A stretch of DNA of 64,000 nt from Chitinophagaceae bacterium (GTDB lineage: Bacteria; Bacteroidota; Bacteroidia; Chitinophagales; Chitinophagaceae): the NCBI GenBank assembly GCA_017307735.1, contig JAFKGR010000021.1, forward strand, positions 1 to 64,000, written 5' to 3'. Of the stretch, positions 19,852 to 28,621 are shown piece after piece; position 1 is the first letter of the stretch; every line of letters begins with the position of its first letter. The notes below the pieces were generated by a model. The model was not told where the DNA came from, searched no databases, and was given only the letters and a program-made list of their open reading frames with translations. The translations under genes were made by a program, and so were the position numbers.

Positions 19852-21384
19852 ATGATTATGGCTGAAAAAGAAATATTTCTACTCGACCCTTTGTTTTATG
19901 ATGTGCAGATGCAACAAATATTTTCCGACAGCAAAACATTTGTTGACTGTATTTCCAAAATACCAACTGCAGTGATATTGAAAAAATATCTGGCAGCAAA
20001 GAATAAACCGGGATTTGATTTAAAAACATTCGTTTTGAAATATTTTTATACCCCTGAAAAGCCAAAAACCGGGATCGCATCCGATTTGCAGAAAAGCACT
20101 TACCGGCATATCATTCATCTCTGGCCGGTACTTACCCGCCAACCCGATTCGGAAAACGGATCTCTCATTCCGTTGCCCCATCCATACATCATACCCGGCG
20201 GGCGATTTCGAGAGATCTATTACTGGGATTCTTATTTTACCATGCTTGGTTTAAAAGAAAGTGGTTATGTATCGATGATCGAAAACATGATTGACAATTT
20301 CTCCCATCTTATTAAAGTTTTCGGATTTATCCCGAACGGAAACAGAACATATTATTTAGGCAGAAGCCAGCCTCCTATTTATTCGTTGATGGTACAATTG
20401 CTTGCTCAATTGAAAGGAGATATTGTGCTGACCAAATATTTGCCATACCTCGTCAAAGAATACAATTTTTGGACGAGAGGAAATACTCTTCTTACTAGAA
20501 ACACGAAACAGGCATCACATTCTGTGAGATTAAATGATGGTGAAATTCTGAATCGATACTTTGATGAATTTGCAACAGCCCGCCCCGAATCTTACAGAGA
20601 GGATACTGCGTTGTCAAAACAAATTTCCGGTGATGCCCATAACCTCTTCAGAAATTTAAGAGCGGGCGCTGAAAGTGGGTGGGACTTCAGCAGCCGTTGG
20701 TTTGAAGACTCCAAAAGTCTTAAATCCATAAACACGACCAATCTGGTTGCCGTAGATTTAAATTGTCTGCTCTACCACCTTGAAAATAAAATTGCCGACG
20801 GTTTCAAATTAAAAAACAATAAGGCTAAAAATCAATTTTATCTTTCGAGGGCAGATCAGAGAAAAAAAGCAATTCAAAAATATTGTTGGAACAAAAAAGA
20901 AGGATTCTATTTTGATTATGATATCAAAAATGAAAAACAAACAAAAGCAATGGCTCTATCCGGAATAATGCCACTTTATTTCAGCGTTGCCAACCAGGAG
21001 CAAGCCGATTCCTGCGCCAGAATAATCAAAAAAAAGTTTCTGAAACCCGGAGGGGTCGTAACCACTTTGAAGAATACCGGCCAGCAATGGGACGCACCTA
21101 ACGGATGGGCGCCCCTCCAATGGATTACCATAAGAGGCTTGGAAAATTATGGATACCATTCCCTGGCAAAAGAAATTGCGCACAGATGGATCTCGCTAAA
21201 CGACAAAGTATATAAGGCCACCGGCAAAATGATGGAGAAATATAATGTAGAAAACCTTAACCTCTTGGCAGGTGGTGGAGAGTATCCCTCACAAGATGGT
21301 TTTGGCTGGACCAATGGCATTTATCTGGCACTTCACAGGAAATATAGGAACATTCGCCAGACAAAAAAAGCAAGTAAAAAATGA
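19852..21384 (+). CDS. treF: GH37 alpha,alpha-trehalase, cytoplasmic
   Basis: 510 residues, no signal peptide, as in the cytoplasmic TreF type. Both trehalase signatures are present: PGGRFREIYYWDSYF (about residues 113-127) and QQWDAPNGWAPLQW (about 411). The catalytic pair of the family is visible as Asp in AESGWDFSSRW (about 277) and Glu in GGGEYPSQDGFGW (about 476). It hydrolyses trehalose to two glucose. ATG at 19852 or 19858 may start translation; the upstream gene ends 6 bases before. The N-terminal ~100 residues diverge from enterobacterial enzymes but the fold is complete. This is the strongest substrate clue for the whole block. Confidence 0.92.
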   Translation: MIMAEKEIFLLDPLFYDVQMQQIFSDSKTFVDCISKIPTAVILKKYLAAKNKPGFDLKTFVLKYFYTPEKPKTGIASDLQKSTYRHIIHLWPVLTRQPDSENGSLIPLPHPYIIPGGRFREIYYWDSYFTMLGLKESGYVSMIENMIDNFSHLIKVFGFIPNGNRTYYLGRSQPPIYSLMVQLLAQLKGDIVLTKYLPYLVKEYNFWTRGNTLLTRNTKQASHSVRLNDGEILNRYFDEFATARPESYREDTALSKQISGDAHNLFRNLRAGAESGWDFSSRWFEDSKSLKSINTTNLVAVDLNCLLYHLENKIADGFKLKNNKAKNQFYLSRADQRKKAIQKYCWNKKEGFYFDYDIKNEKQTKAMALSGIMPLYFSVANQEQADSCARIIKKKFLKPGGVVTTLKNTGQQWDAPNGWAPLQWITIRGLENYGYHSLAKEIAHRWISLNDKVYKATGKMMEKYNVENLNLLAGGGEYPSQDGFGWTNGIYLALHRKYRNIRQTKKASKK

Positions 21385-21543
21385 TACTATATCAAGTTGT
21401 CCGATAATACATCTCATTTCATAACGCACAATATTTTTTTCGGATTGATATAAAAATTGGTATTTTCACTTTATTAACATGATGGGTTCCAGTCGCTATT
21501 CTAAATTTTACCTTACAGCATTTTCGATTAAAATGTAACTGAA

Positions 21544-23223
21544 ATGGCAGATAATATTTATGACGCAATTGTAATCGGTTCCGGAATTTCGGGCGGATGG
21601 GCAGCAAAGGAGTTGACCGAAAAAGGACTGAAGACAATTATGCTTGAAAGAGGCAAAAATATTGAACACGTAAAAGATTATGTCAATGCACAGAAAGGTC
21701 CCTGGGAATTCCCTCACCGGGGCGGGCGTACACAAAAAATGATACAAACCCACCCGGTACTCAAAAGGGATTACCCGCTCAACGAAATGAACATGGATTG
21801 GTGGGCCGATGAAGAAAAATGTCCTTACACCGAAATCAAACGGATGGATTGGTTTCGCGGATATCAGGTGGGCGGGCGTTCACTTCTCTGGGGCAGGCAA
21901 AGCTACCGCTGGAGCGATTTCGATTATGAAGCCAACGCCAAAGACGGTATTGCCATCGACTGGCCTGTGCGTTACAGAGACATTGAGCCATGGTACACCT
22001 ACGTAGAAAAATTTGCCGGCATCAGCGGATCAAAGGAAAATCTGCCTCAATTACCTGATGGATATTTTATGCCGCCGATGGAATTGAATATTGTCGAAAA
22101 AGATGTGGCCGCAAGAATAAAAGAGCATTACAAAAATCAAAGACATCTCATTATAGGAAGAACCGCAAACATCACCCAGCCTCTTGGCAACAGAGTCAAT
22201 TGCCAATATCGAAACAAATGCTGGCTGGGATGCCCCTATGGCGCTTACTTCAGCACCCAGTCGTCCACATTACCGGCAGCAGTGGCCACTGGAAAATTAA
22301 CCGTAAGGCCTTTCAGTATTGTAACTCAAATTCTTTATGACAAAGATTCGAAACGTGCGACCGGAGTAGAAGTCCTGGATGCTGAAACCAAGAAAACTTT
22401 CCGGTACTATTCAAAAATTGTATTTCTCAATGCATCCACTTTCAATAGTGCATGGATATTGATGAATTCTGCTACCGACATCTGGCCCGACGGTCTGGGA
22501 AGCAGCAGTGGTGAACTTGGGCACAATATTATGGATCATCATCTGGGAGTCGGAGCCTCAGGCCGGGTAGAAGGTTATGAAGACAAATACTATTTCGGAA
22601 GAAGGCCCAATGGATTTTACATTCCCAGGTTCAGAAACATTTTAGGCGACAAACGGAATTATCTCAGGGGCTTCGGATACCAGGGGGCGGCCAGCCGTGA
22701 AAACTGGTCAAGGGGAGTAGCGGAACTCAGTATTGGTGGAGCCTTCAAAGATGCACTTTGTGAACCCGGAGAATGGACCATCGGAATGGGGGGATTTGGA
22801 GAAATGCTTCCCTATCACGAAAATAAAATGACTCTTGATAAAGAACACCTGGATGCATGGGGATTGAACACCATTGCTTTTGATGCCGAGTGGAAAGAAA
22901 ATGAAAGAAAGATGAGAGTTGACATACAAAACGATGCAGCCGAAATGCTCGAAAACTCAGGCATTAAGGATGTGAAAGGTTTTGATGGCGACGGAACCAT
23001 TGGCCGCGGCATCCATGAAATGGGTACAGCCAGAATGGGCCATGATCCCAAAACTTCGGTATTGAATAAATGGAATCAGGTGTGGGATGCACCCAATGTG
23101 TTTGTCACCGACGGATCTTTCATGGTGTCATCATCCTGTGTAAACCCGTCACTTTCCTACATGGCTTTCACGGCAAGAGCCGCCGACCATGCCGTCAGTG
23201 AATTGAAAAAAAGAAACCTCTAA
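21544..23223 (+). CDS. GMC-family FAD sugar dehydrogenase (glucoside 3-dehydrogenase-like large subunit)
   Basis: 559 residues. The FAD-binding dinucleotide fold is at the N-terminus (VIGSGISGGWAAKEL, acidic end of strand 2 in MLERGK). GMC active-site elements are visible: GGRSLLWGRQSYRW (about 108-122), HEMGTARMGHD with the catalytic His (about 490), and a C-terminal SSSCVNPS...RAADH block. A Cys cluster CQYRNKCWLGCP lies near 220. It has no signal peptide of its own. The small subunit two genes downstream has one, so it may be carried out in complex, as known for gluconate and fructose dehydrogenases. In a trehalose block the likely reaction is oxidation of a glucosyl C3-OH to a 3-keto sugar. 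No cytochrome subunit gene is adjacent. Confidence 0.82.
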   Translation: MADNIYDAIVIGSGISGGWAAKELTEKGLKTIMLERGKNIEHVKDYVNAQKGPWEFPHRGGRTQKMIQTHPVLKRDYPLNEMNMDWWADEEKCPYTEIKRMDWFRGYQVGGRSLLWGRQSYRWSDFDYEANAKDGIAIDWPVRYRDIEPWYTYVEKFAGISGSKENLPQLPDGYFMPPMELNIVEKDVAARIKEHYKNQRHLIIGRTANITQPLGNRVNCQYRNKCWLGCPYGAYFSTQSSTLPAAVATGKLTVRPFSIVTQILYDKDSKRATGVEVLDAETKKTFRYYSKIVFLNASTFNSAWILMNSATDIWPDGLGSSSGELGHNIMDHHLGVGASGRVEGYEDKYYFGRRPNGFYIPRFRNILGDKRNYLRGFGYQGAASRENWSRGVAELSIGGAFKDALCEPGEWTIGMGGFGEMLPYHENKMTLDKEHLDAWGLNTIAFDAEWKENERKMRVDIQNDAAEMLENSGIKDVKGFDGDGTIGRGIHEMGTARMGHDPKTSVLNKWNQVWDAPNVFVTDGSFMVSSSCVNPSLSYMAFTARAADHAVSELKKRNL

Positions 23224-23234
23224 AACCAAAGTTC

Positions 23235-24692
23235 ATGTCAGAGAAAAAAAACAAATTTTCACGCAGGAATTTTTTAAAAAATACAGCACTGGCAACTGCC
23301 GGATTCATGATCGTTCCGCGGCACGTATTGGGAGGCAAAGGCTATACTGCCCCCAGCGACAAGTTACTCATTGCAGCCATCGGAGCCGGTGGTAAAGGAC
23401 AGGATGATATCAACCATTTTTACAAAAGCGGTAAAGCCGAAATTGCATTCCTCTGCGACGTTGACGATCGAATGGCAGCCACCAGCAGAAAGAATTTTCC
23501 AAAAGCAAAATATTACAAAGACTGGCGTGAACTACTTGACAAGGAACACAAAAATTTTGATGCCTGTTCTGTATCCACGCCCGATCACACACATGCAGTT
23601 GCCGCAATGGCGGCCATGCAATTGGGTAAACACGTATATGTTCAAAAACCGCTGACACACGACGTGTATGAAGCACGTGCACTCACAGAAGCAGCAAAGC
23701 GATATAAGGTGGTCACCCAAATGGGGAATCAGGGGTCCAGTGGCGATGGCGTTCGCCAATTGAAGGAATGGTACGATGCCGGATTAATCGGAGATGTACA
23801 CACTGTATGGTGCTTTACTGACAGACCAGTATGGCCTCAGGGCATTCCCTGGCCGGCTGAATCGGCGCCGGTTCCGGACGGGCTCGATTGGAACCTTTGG
23901 CTGGGCACCGCTCCATACAGGGATTATGTAAAAAAATTAGTACCCTTCAACTGGCGCGGCTGGTGGGATTTCGGAACAGGAGCACTTGGAGATATGGGAT
24001 GCCATATTGTTGAACCGCCTTTTGATGTGCTGGGGCTGGGATATATCGATTCGGTTCAGGCAAGTGTGGGAAGTGTATATGTCGACGAATTTCAAAGAGG
24101 ATATTTCCCGCAAAGCTGCCCGCCTTCAAGCCATGTAACAATGAAATTCCCCAAAGGCAAACGGACCAATGGCCCGGTAACCGTACACTGGATGGATGGT
24201 GGTATTCAACCTACACGGCCTGCTGAATTAGGCCCCAACGAAGTTTTTGGCGATGGCGGAAATGGTGTTTTATTTGAAGGTACCAAAGGAAAAATGATGT
24301 GTGCCACTTATGCCGAAAATCCACAGCTTTTGCCAACGTCGAGAACAAATGAAGTACACGTTCCTCAAAAATATCCGAGAGTGCCCGGTGGTGCCGACGG
24401 ACATTATGCCCAATGGGTAGAAGCAGCCATCAAGGGTTACGGGAATATGGAAGTTGATTCGCCATTCGAAATTGCAGGCCCACTGACAGAAGCACTGTTA
24501 ATGGCCAACCTCGCCATTCGTGGTTTTGATATCCGGGTGCCCAAACAAACCGGCAACGGTTACAATTATCCCGGACGTTATCTGGAATTATTATGGGATG
24601 CAAAGAACATGCGGGTAACTAATTTTGACCTTGCCAATCAATTCGTAAAAAGAGAATATCGCGAAGGATTTAGTTTAAACTTTACTATATAA
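23235..24692 (+). CDS. Gfo/Idh/MocA-family oxidoreductase with Tat signal
   Basis: 485 residues. A twin-arginine signal (SRRNFLK near residue 9, then a hydrophobic stretch) indicates folded export with bound cofactor. Rossmann NAD(P)-binding pattern GAGGKGQDD; the family EKP motif reads VYVQKPLTHD (about 135), with the catalytic Lys retained. The C-terminal half fits the exported Gfo/Idh proteins common in Bacteroidota. Exported members can work on 3-keto sugars with a tightly bound NAD(H), not as ordinary dehydrogenases. It lies 11 bases after the GMC gene and 5 before the small subunit, clearly one operon. Confidence 0.85.
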   Translation: MSEKKNKFSRRNFLKNTALATAGFMIVPRHVLGGKGYTAPSDKLLIAAIGAGGKGQDDINHFYKSGKAEIAFLCDVDDRMAATSRKNFPKAKYYKDWRELLDKEHKNFDACSVSTPDHTHAVAAMAAMQLGKHVYVQKPLTHDVYEARALTEAAKRYKVVTQMGNQGSSGDGVRQLKEWYDAGLIGDVHTVWCFTDRPVWPQGIPWPAESAPVPDGLDWNLWLGTAPYRDYVKKLVPFNWRGWWDFGTGALGDMGCHIVEPPFDVLGLGYIDSVQASVGSVYVDEFQRGYFPQSCPPSSHVTMKFPKGKRTNGPVTVHWMDGGIQPTRPAELGPNEVFGDGGNGVLFEGTKGKMMCATYAENPQLLPTSRTNEVHVPQKYPRVPGGADGHYAQWVEAAIKGYGNMEVDSPFEIAGPLTEALLMANLAIRGFDIRVPKQTGNGYNYPGRYLELLWDAKNMRVTNFDLANQFVKREYREGFSLNFTI

Positions 24693-24697
24693 TTAAA

Positions 24698-25261
24698 ATG
24701 GACAGAAGAGACGCCATCAAATCAATTTCTATCCTGCTCGGCGGCACCGTAATAGGCAGTACCTATTTTTTGAGCGGATGCAAAGCCAATGAAAAAACCT
24801 CTCTGGTCTTTTCCCCTGAGGATACTTCCTTTCTTGACGAAATAGCAGAAACCATTTTGCCCGAAACCAATACACCCGGAGCAAAAGCTGCCAGAGTAGG
24901 AGCGTTTATGATTGTAATGGTAAATGATTGCTACGAAAAAGAAGACCAGGAAATTTTTCACAAAGGGATGAAACTGTTGAAAGATGCAGCCAGAAAAAAA
25001 TTTGATTCTCCATTTATGAAACTGACTCCTGTTCAAAAAACAGAATTGCTATCTGCCCTCGACAAAGAACAAACAACATATCAGAAAAACAAAAAGCCTG
25101 AAGACCGCTCGCATTATTTCCGAATGATGAAAGAGCTTACTTTGTTGGGTTACTTCACTTCGGAAACCGGATGTACCAAAGCATTGAGATATGTGGAAAC
25201 TCCGGGAAGCTACAATGGTGATTTATCATATAAAAAAGGCGATCGTGCCTGGGCACTTTAA
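24698..25261 (+). CDS. Gluconate 2-dehydrogenase subunit 3-like protein, exported
   Basis: 187 residues. The N-terminus has twin arginines (MDRRDAIKS), then a hydrophobic segment and a Cys (FLSGCK), which allows Tat export and lipid anchoring. The body is helical and Lys-rich, and it matches the small subunit of membrane-bound GMC sugar dehydrogenases (FLDEIAETILPETNTPGAKAA is a recognisable opening block). The partner is expected to be the GMC protein at 21544, whose export it would assist. It is separated from that partner by the Gfo/Idh gene, an order seen in sugar-oxidising clusters. Confidence 0.8.
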   Translation: MDRRDAIKSISILLGGTVIGSTYFLSGCKANEKTSLVFSPEDTSFLDEIAETILPETNTPGAKAARVGAFMIVMVNDCYEKEDQEIFHKGMKLLKDAARKKFDSPFMKLTPVQKTELLSALDKEQTTYQKNKKPEDRSHYFRMMKELTLLGYFTSETGCTKALRYVETPGSYNGDLSYKKGDRAWAL

Positions 25262-25274
25262 AAACAAACTAATT

Positions 25275-26144
25275 ATGTCGTTAAACAGAAGAAATTTTAT
25301 CAGGACTACAGCAGCGGCTGCTGTAGCGGCATCTCTGCCCAATTCTTTGATGGCTTGTGCAGATGAGTCAGGAGCCAAGCTCAAGGAATTCGGATTACAA
25401 CTTTACACCATCCGCGATGTGTTGCCCAAAGATCCGGCAGGCACACTGAAACAGGTGGCCGGTATGGGTTACAAACAGGTGGAAAGTTTTGAAGGTGCAG
25501 AAGGTATGTTCTGGGGAATGACCAATGTAGAATTTAAAAAACTGATGGATGACCTCGGCATGAAAATTATTTCGAGCCATACCAACATCCGCAAAGATTT
25601 TGAAAAAAAAGCTGCTGACGCCGCAGCCATCGGCATGAAATACCTGATTGATCCGTGGGAAGGACCGCAGAAATCGATTGACGATTTCAAAAAAATTGCC
25701 GACACATTTAACGATCGCGGTAAAATTTGCCGGAAAAACGGAATCCGCTTTGGTTATCACAACCACGACTATCCATTTGTTCCCGTCGATGGGCAACTTC
25801 CATTGGATGTCATGATTCAAAATACAGATCCCGAACTGGTAGATTTCGAAATGGATATTTACTGGGTTGTCACAGCCGGCCAGGATCCCATCCATTGGCT
25901 CAACAAATATCCCGGGCGTTTCAAACTTTCACACATCAAAGACAGAAAGAAAAATGAACCTCTCTCCGACAAAGGAGAAACCTGCATATTGGGAACCGGA
26001 GAAATAGACTTCAAAAAAATTCTCAAAGACGGCTCCGAAAAAGGTTTCAAATACTACATCGTAGAGCAAGAGCAGTATGATTCAAAAGGCAGTATGAATG
26101 CTGCAAAAATGGATGCAGATTATTTGAAGAAGTTTAGGTTTTGA
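25275..26144 (+). CDS. Sugar phosphate isomerase/epimerase-like TIM barrel, Tat-exported
   Basis: 289 residues from ATG at 25275. The frame is open 28 codons further up, but the twin-arginine signal (LNRRNFIRT, then an Ala-rich stretch ending in MAC) fixes this start. AP-endonuclease-2-type TIM barrel: LQLYTIRDVLPKDP at strand 1, HNHDYPF, VDFEMDIYWV and the last-strand VEQEQYD supply likely metal-binding His, Asp and Glu. An exported isomerase-type barrel cannot see sugar phosphates. It more likely acts on a keto-glycoside, as an isomerase or a beta-eliminating lyase. It is the last gene of the oxidative operon, 13 bases after the small subunit. Confidence 0.82.
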   Translation: MSLNRRNFIRTTAAAAVAASLPNSLMACADESGAKLKEFGLQLYTIRDVLPKDPAGTLKQVAGMGYKQVESFEGAEGMFWGMTNVEFKKLMDDLGMKIISSHTNIRKDFEKKAADAAAIGMKYLIDPWEGPQKSIDDFKKIADTFNDRGKICRKNGIRFGYHNHDYPFVPVDGQLPLDVMIQNTDPELVDFEMDIYWVVTAGQDPIHWLNKYPGRFKLSHIKDRKKNEPLSDKGETCILGTGEIDFKKILKDGSEKGFKYYIVEQEQYDSKGSMNAAKMDADYLKKFRF

Positions 26145-26158
26145 AATACAAGTTGTAA

Positions 26159-26428
26159 TCTCATTTCATTCCTGCTTCAAAAAACATTATTAACGGAGAT
26201 GCCACCAATTATTGCATTCCGGGAACAACGAAGCCAATCATTTTTTCGGAATGGACACTTATTGGAAAAAAAATTCAGCGGAAAGATTACGTCTTTGAAT
26301 CTTTAGCCAAAGGCTCTTATCAAACCACCCTTTTTGATGAGAACGGCAGGCCGCAGTCTTTTGACAACTTCATAAAGGAATACAAACCCATTGATCTTCT
26401 TAAATTAGGCAACAATGACGGAGAATGA
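26159..26428 (+). pseudogene. C-terminal gene remnant A (no start codon), unknown parent
   Basis: A 89-codon open frame follows a TAA at 26156-26158 and has no usable start near its beginning. It ends in FIKEYKPIDLLKLGNNDGE. Its last 42 shared bases (26369-26410) recur at 27001-27042 with 36 identities. Four of the six changes are silent and the other two are conservative (I/V, L/F), so the sequence was under protein-level constraint. The parent gene was not recognised. The GxxExxxY gene starts inside its last codons. Confidence 0.5.
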
Positions 26429-26792
26429 ACTCTCATACAAAATAATAGGGGCTGCAATGGAAATACATAAAACGTTAGGTCCCGGATTGCTGGAATCTGC
26501 TTATGAAGCTGCCCTTTCCTTTGATTTGAGAGAAATGGGTTTTGACATAAAAACTCAATTGCCCATGCCGTTAATTTACAAAGAGGTGAAACAGGATGTA
26601 GGATACAGATTGGATTTGCTGGTGGATGATAAAGTGATTGTTGAAATTAAATCGGTGGAAAATCTGGCGCCGGTTCATTTCGCGCAGACATTAACTTATC
26701 TAAAGCTGGCAGATAAAAGATTAGCCTTGCTAATAAATTTTAATACCCAATTATTAAAGGATGGAATACACAGGATTGTCAATAATTTATAG
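26415..26792 (+). CDS. GxxExxxY protein, PD-(D/E)XK nuclease-like
   Basis: 125 residues. The family signature reads GPGLLESAYEAAL (about 22-34). A DLLVDDKVIVEIKS block (about 66-80) has the spacing of a PD-(D/E)XK nuclease core (Asp, then Glu-x-Lys). Length is normal for the family. Its start overlaps the end of gene remnant A, and it is followed by an inverted-repeat cluster. The biological role of GxxExxxY proteins is not settled. They are frequent in genomes rich in repeats and mobile DNA, so an element-linked or defence-type role is possible. Confidence 0.85.
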   Translation: MTENELSYKIIGAAMEIHKTLGPGLLESAYEAALSFDLREMGFDIKTQLPMPLIYKEVKQDVGYRLDLLVDDKVIVEIKSVENLAPVHFAQTLTYLKLADKRLALLINFNTQLLKDGIHRIVNNL

Positions 26793-26831
26793 GAGTCTTC
26801 ACGAGGAAGGATTTCATGCGGAGCACGCAAG

Positions 26832-26925
26832 TTTCACGCAAAGAACGCAGAGGTGTACGCAGAGAACGCGAAGGTCAATTCTTTGCGCCCTTTGCGTGGA
26901 AGTTCTTTGCGCTCTTTGCGTGAAA
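26832..26925. repeat. Inverted-repeat cluster of CGCAAAG-type units
   Basis: The outer arms TTTCACGCAAAG (26832-26843) and CTTTGCGTGAAA (26914-26925) are perfect inverted copies, and the match extends to about 18 of 20 bases. Between them the same unit repeats in shortened forms: AACGCAGAG, ACGCAGAG, AACGCGAAG, then CTTTGCGCC, CTTTGCGTG and CTTTGCGC in the other orientation. It could fold into a long hairpin. Such CGCAAAG/CTTTGCG repeats often stand near GxxExxxY genes in other genomes (remembered pattern, not searched). Confidence 0.7.
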
Positions 26926-26994
26926 ACAGGATAATAACACCGGCAAAAGGTTTGATTTCTATTAACCGTTGATTTGCCTAATTTTAAAGGCTAA

Positions 26995-27054
26995 CGATGT
27001 TTTATTAAAGAATACAAACCTGTTGATTTTCTTAAATTAGGCGAAGATGAATAA
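26995..27054 (+). pseudogene. Gene-tail remnant B, second copy of the FIKEYKP tail
   Basis: Open only from 26995, after a TAA at 26992-26994. It encodes FIKEYKPVDFLKLGEDE and stops at 27052-27054. The 42 bases at 27001-27042 match remnant A at 36 positions. The DUF1016 gene starts inside it at 27047, exactly as the GxxExxxY gene starts inside remnant A. Confidence 0.5.
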
Positions 27055-28059
27055 ACTGGTTCCATATAATGATTTGGTAAAAGATATCGGCCATTTATTG
27101 CAAAAAGCGAGAGAACAAGCTGCCCAAACGGTGAATACCTTATTGGTCAATACCTATTGGCATATCGGTCAGCACATTATAGAATACGAACAGCATGGGA
27201 AAGAAAAGGCAGCTTATGGCGCCGAACTTTTGGATAAATTATCAAAAGACCTCACATCGGCTTATGGCAAAGGTTTCAGCCGGTCCGACCTTTTTCAAAT
27301 CAGAAATCTTTACCTAAAATTCCAAAAATCCAGACACTGTCTGGACAATTGACCTGGAGCCATTATGTGGAGATATTAAAAGCTGACAATGATCTTGAAA
27401 TAAGTTTCTATACACGACAATGCGAAAAAGAGAACTGGAGTGTTAGAGAACTAAAACGGCAAATGAAAAGCATGCTTTTTCACCGTCTTGCCCTGAGTAC
27501 TGATAAAAAAGGAGTATTGGAAATAGCTGAAAAGGGATTGGAGATTCAGCGACCGGAAGACATCTTAAAAGACCCCTACATTTTTGAGTTCTTAGGAATT
27601 CCACAAAGTCAACAATATTTAGAGGGAGAATTGGAAGAAAAACTAATTCAAAACATAGAAACATTTCTGTTGGAACTGGGAAAGGGCTTTGCATTTATTG
27701 CCCGTCAATACAGGGTGCCGGTTGGCAACCGGAGATTTTCGGTTGACCTGGTATTTTATCATCGTATTCTTAAATGCTTTGTATTGATAGACCTGAAACG
27801 GGGCGAAATAGACCACGGTGATATCGGGCAAATGAATTTGTATCTCAATTATTTTTCCAAAGAAGAAAATGTGGAGGGCGATAATCCACCCATAGGTATT
27901 GTATTAGGTGCGTATAAAGACCAGATATTGGTAGAATATGCAACGGAAAATATCAGTAACCAACTTTTCGTTAGCAGATACCAGCTCTATCTTCCTGATG
28001 AAAAGGAACTGGCCCATGAATTAGAAAAACTACTGCATGACTCAGATAACGCAATATAA
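27047..28059 (+). pseudogene. DUF1016 / YhcG-type PD-(D/E)XK nuclease, split by a one-base frameshift
   Basis: The N-terminal part (27047-27352) carries the DUF1016 N domain (WHIGQHIIEYEQHGKEKAAYG, then GFSRSDLFQIRNLY). The frame then breaks at about 27318-27324. Reading the other frame from there restores the conserved joint PKIQTLSGQLTWSHY, which continues into 27349-28059. That part carries the nuclease core (FSVDLVFYHR...VLIDLKRGEIDHGDIGQM). A single missing base in the AAATTCCAAAAATCC stretch explains it. The stretch is A-rich, so a sequencing error or phase-variable slippage is as possible as a fixed mutation. The family is linked to restriction systems and mobile DNA. Confidence 0.8.
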
Positions 28060-28264
28060 CCCCGATGTGCTCTCCTGCTTAGCCACCCTGAGCAACGACG
28101 AGGTATTCAGCGTAATCTCAGTAATCCATAATAAAATAAAAAAATAGAATGATAACTGAGACATGTTGCTTGACACGAGATGCCGGGAATCCCAAAAATT
28201 CGGATGAGAGTTAAAATAAAAAATACTCACCCCCAATAACAAATCGCCACTAAAACAATCTAAA

Positions 28265-28621
28265 ATGAAAGCAAACAACTCCCGTATTTACAAAATGGCA
28301 TTTGCAAGCGTGTATCCGCATTACATCGCCAAAGCTGAAAGAAAAGGACGCACCAAAGCTGAGGTGGACGAAATCATTTTCTGGCTGACAGGATATAATG
28401 AAAAGCAATTGCAAAAAATACTGGAGAACAAAACCAATTTTGAAACTTTCTTTTCGCAGGCGCCCGCCATCAATCCCAATGCTTCTAAGATAACGGGTGT
28501 CATTTGCGGATACCGCGTGGAAGAAATAGAGGAAGAACTGATGCAGCAGATTCGCTATCTTGATAAATTGGTTGATGAATTGGCCAAAGGAAAAACAATG
28601 GAAAAAATATTGAGAAAGTAA
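28265..28621 (+). CDS. DUF2200 family protein
   Basis: 118 residues, cytoplasmic, helical. It matches the DUF2200 pattern: RIYKMAFASVYPHYIAKAERKGRTKAEVD at the start, WLTGY near 45, and a C-terminal ICGYRVEEIEE...IRYLDKLVDELAKGK stretch. Function unknown. It stands alone: about 200 bases without genes lie before it and 190 after it. Length is normal for the family. Confidence 0.85.
   Translation: MKANNSRIYKMAFASVYPHYIAKAERKGRTKAEVDEIIFWLTGYNEKQLQKILENKTNFETFFSQAPAINPNASKITGVICGYRVEEIEEELMQQIRYLDKLVDELAKGKTMEKILRK

Noticed and set aside
26800..26935. CRISPR array
   Set aside because: The repeats are short, in both orientations and without regular spacers; they form an inverted-repeat cluster, not an array. 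No cas genes are present.
27330..27345. Perfect 15-base palindrome CCAGACA-C-TGTCTGG
   Set aside because: It lies inside the conserved IQTLSG codons of the DUF1016 gene and is explained by the protein sequence.
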